A stretch of DNA of 24,565 bases from JBCFBK01 sp038562555 (GTDB lineage Bacteria > Bacteroidota > Bacteroidia > Bacteroidales > Prolixibacteraceae): positions 1 to 24,565 of the forward strand of contig JBCFBK010000070.1 in NCBI GenBank assembly GCA_038562555.1. The letters run 5' to 3'. The position numbers and the translations under genes are program-made. This document shows positions 23,478 to 24,565 of the stretch, in pieces (positions within the stretch are counted from its first letter, which is position 1; each line of letters begins with the position of its first letter). Under the pieces are notes generated by a model. The model had not been told where the DNA came from and did not search any database. It was given only the letters and a program-made list of their open reading frames with translations.

Positions 23478-23811
23478 GGCTTAACAGTTTTGGTTATTAA
23501 TCGTTTTTTAGAGTCTCTTCACCAAATTTTCAAACAACATACCAAATCCAATAAGGAAATATAAAATATGAAAATCATCTTTTCAAGAGTGTCAATTTGT
23601 CTTTGTTTTTTTAATCTGAAGCGACAATATGTCTTTCGGTGATTTATGAAATTAAAGCATTAGACATTAGCATAAACAACTTACTGACAAGCAATTAATG
23701 ATTTTCGATGCCAGTGCTCTTTACTTTTTCGCGATTGGCATATCATTTGAAATCTGCCCGTTGAAAAATCAAAAAAATTTATGTCTAACTTAAAAAATGG
23801 AGGGTAAAATT
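23478..23811. other. Intergenic region between two divergent stress genes
   Basis: These 334 bases separate the HPF-sigma-like gene (minus) from hsp20 (plus) and must hold both promoters. No exact TAnnTTTG box is seen on either strand; the nearest plus-strand candidate is TATCATTTG at 23741-23749, one base too long. A 6-bp inverted repeat ATGCCA/TGGCAT (23708-23713 and 23736-23741) with a 22-nt spacer could be an operator. The lack of a housekeeping box would fit an alternative sigma factor. Confidence 0.45.
23799..23804 (+). promoter_or_regulatory. Shine-Dalgarno sequence deciding the hsp20 start
   Basis: GGAGGG lies 7 nt before the ATG at 23812. It overlaps an upstream in-frame ATG at 23797 and therefore favours 23812 as the true start. 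A clear ribosome binding site is uncommon in this phylum. Confidence 0.65.
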
Positions 23812-24264
23812 ATGGCATTAGCTAGATTATCTAACAGTTGGTTTCCATCATTTCCTTCATTATTCGACAACTTCATCGAAGGAAATTTGACAGATTGGAA
23901 CAGTTCAAATTATGCAGGCGAAAACTCAACTTTACCTGCAGTTAACGTAAAAGAAACTGAAAACGATTTTCAGCTTGAGGTTGCTGCCCCAGGCTTGAAA
24001 AAAGACGATTTCAGGATTAATTATGACAATGGCAGGTTAACTATTTCTTCTGAAAAAGAAGCTAAGCATGAAGAAAAAGAAGGGGAAAAAGTTACCCGTA
24101 AAGAATTTTGCTATCAATCATTTCAGCGTTCATTTAATGTTTCAGAAAAAATTGTAGATGCTGATAAGATTGAAGCAAAATACAAAGATGGAATTCTTTA
24201 TGTAACACTTCCAAAACGTGAAGAAGTAAAACCGAAACCTGCAAAAGAAATCAAAATTTCATAA
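23812..24264 (+). CDS. Small heat shock protein, Hsp20/alpha-crystallin family
   Basis: This is an ATP-independent holdase chaperone of 150 residues from the ATG at 23812 (155 from 23797). The N-terminal arm is ALARLSNSWFPSFPSLFDNF. The alpha-crystallin domain spans about 44-140 (LPAVNVKETENDFQLEVAAP, GLKKDDFRINYDNGRLTISS, YQSFQRSFNVSEKI, KIEAKYKDGILYVTLPK, with the conserved DGxL and LP-K marks). The C-terminal tail ends KEIKIS, an I-x-I anchor for oligomer assembly. The product is cytoplasmic. It is divergent from the HPF-sigma-like gene, and a strong terminator follows, so it is monocistronic. Confidence 0.96.
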   Translation: MALARLSNSWFPSFPSLFDNFIEGNLTDWNSSNYAGENSTLPAVNVKETENDFQLEVAAPGLKKDDFRINYDNGRLTISSEKEAKHEEKEGEKVTRKEFCYQSFQRSFNVSEKIVDADKIEAKYKDGILYVTLPKREEVKPKPAKEIKIS

Positions 24265-24270
24265 ATTGAA

Positions 24271-24308
24271 AAAGAAGGCAAGGCACACTTTGCCTTGCTT
24301 TCTTTTTT
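24271..24308 (+). terminator. Terminator of hsp20
   Basis: AAAGAAGGCAAGG (24271-24283) pairs with CCTTGCTTTCTTT (24293-24305) through one G-T wobble around a 9-nt loop, with a T tract to 24308. It begins 7 nt after the hsp20 stop. Confidence 0.9.
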
Positions 24309-24366
24309 AATCTTTACTTAAAGAAATGGTATTATTAAATTAGTAACCAAATTGTTTTTTTAAGAC

Positions 24367-24394
24367 TTGTTCATACAAATGACTAATACTTTAA
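24367..24394 (+). promoter_or_regulatory. Possible promoter of the dps-like gene
   Basis: TTG at 24367-24369, a 17-nt spacer and TACTTTAA at 24387-24394 resemble the Bacteroidota promoter, with two mismatches in the -7 box (TAnnTTTG). It lies 11 nt before the ATG. Confidence 0.35.
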
Positions 24395-24404
24395 AACTAA
24401 GAAT

Positions 24405-24551
24405 ATGAAAACAACAAATCAAAACACAGTAGAGAAATTAAATAAATTGTTGGCTGACTATCAAATTTATTATCAAAATTTAAGAGGTTTGCATTGGAAC
24501 ATTAAAGGACTGGATATTTCGGAGATGCTGGTTCTTCGTCACTTTTGGTGA
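24405..24551 (+). pseudogene. dps: Dps-family protein, N-terminal fragment, disrupted
   Basis: From the ATG at 24405 the product reads MKTTNQNTVEKLNKLLADYQ, then IYYQNLRGLHWNIKG. This is the N-terminal helix of Dps ferritin-like DNA-protecting proteins, with the conserved LHWNIKG containing the ferroxidase His. In the family an FFELHxxFEELY stretch should follow, but here the frame continues LDISEMLVLRHFW and stops at 24549-24551, 48 codons in all against the usual 150 or so. The similarity breaks near 24509. Possible causes are an inserted element, a rearrangement, or a contig-end assembly artefact, since the window ends 14 nt later. Confidence 0.7.
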
Positions 24552-24565
24552 ATAAAAACTGAGGG

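Noticed and set aside
23741..23749. TATCATTTG as the hsp20 -7 box
   Set aside because: It has one extra base between TA and TTTG compared with TAnnTTTG, and no -33 TTG lies at proper spacing; left as a weak candidate only.

Overview
The window looks like a Bacteroidota (Bacteroidales or Marinilabiliales-like) chromosome segment. Several lines point there. Promoters fit TTG-N17-23-TAnnTTTG, the clearest being in front of tRNA-Lys. The gene families are Bacteroidota-typical: a long pyrophosphate-dependent phosphofructokinase, a DUF1599 protein next to a BT_3928-like DoxX protein, a folP-cdaA pair, an IntDOT-like integrase and a Bacteroides-type TraE. I could run no database search, so all family calls rest on motifs and recalled family resemblance.

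The left part (1 to about 19030) is ordinary chromosome. It holds the 5' end of uvrA (minus), divergent from an ECF-type sigma factor followed by a small acidic protein; pfp with its terminator; a minus-strand pair (DUF1599 protein, then a DoxX/thioredoxin-like membrane protein with a TTG start); and a plus-strand run of folP, cdaA (c-di-AMP synthase), a nitronate monooxygenase/FabK-like enzyme and two M16 peptidase genes. Of the M16 pair the first keeps the zinc motif and the second does not, and they overlap by ATGA. A large secreted TIM-barrel protein, probably a glycoside hydrolase, follows. It converges on a sulfate activation locus on the minus strand: an SLC13-type permease, cysD, and cysN fused to an APS-kinase-like domain whose active site is degenerate. 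A tRNA-Lys(TTT) with a clear promoter and a strong terminator ends this part.

The right part (about 19035 to the end) is a genomic island at tRNA-Lys and is visibly more A+T rich, apart from a GC-richer IS piece. A tyrosine recombinase follows the tRNA. Its last codons run into the truncated 5' part of an IS66-type element (tnpA intact, tnpB cut after about 30 codons). The outer end of that element sits inside a traE gene from a conjugative element and cuts it after the GGVK motif. So this is the scar of a conjugative transposon rearranged by an IS66 insertion and deletion. Upstream of traE lie a 43-nt imperfect hairpin and three phased 10-bp direct repeats.

Beyond it is a stress-type cargo: a translationally coupled pair (an unusual protein that looks like an HPF/RaiA ribosome-hibernation domain fused to sigma-70-like regions, then a patatin lipase), a divergent Hsp20 gene, and the start of a Dps gene that loses homology and stops just before the window end. 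The HPF-sigma/patatin operon is the best candidate here for an undescribed system. The IS66 scar and the degenerate CysC domain come next.
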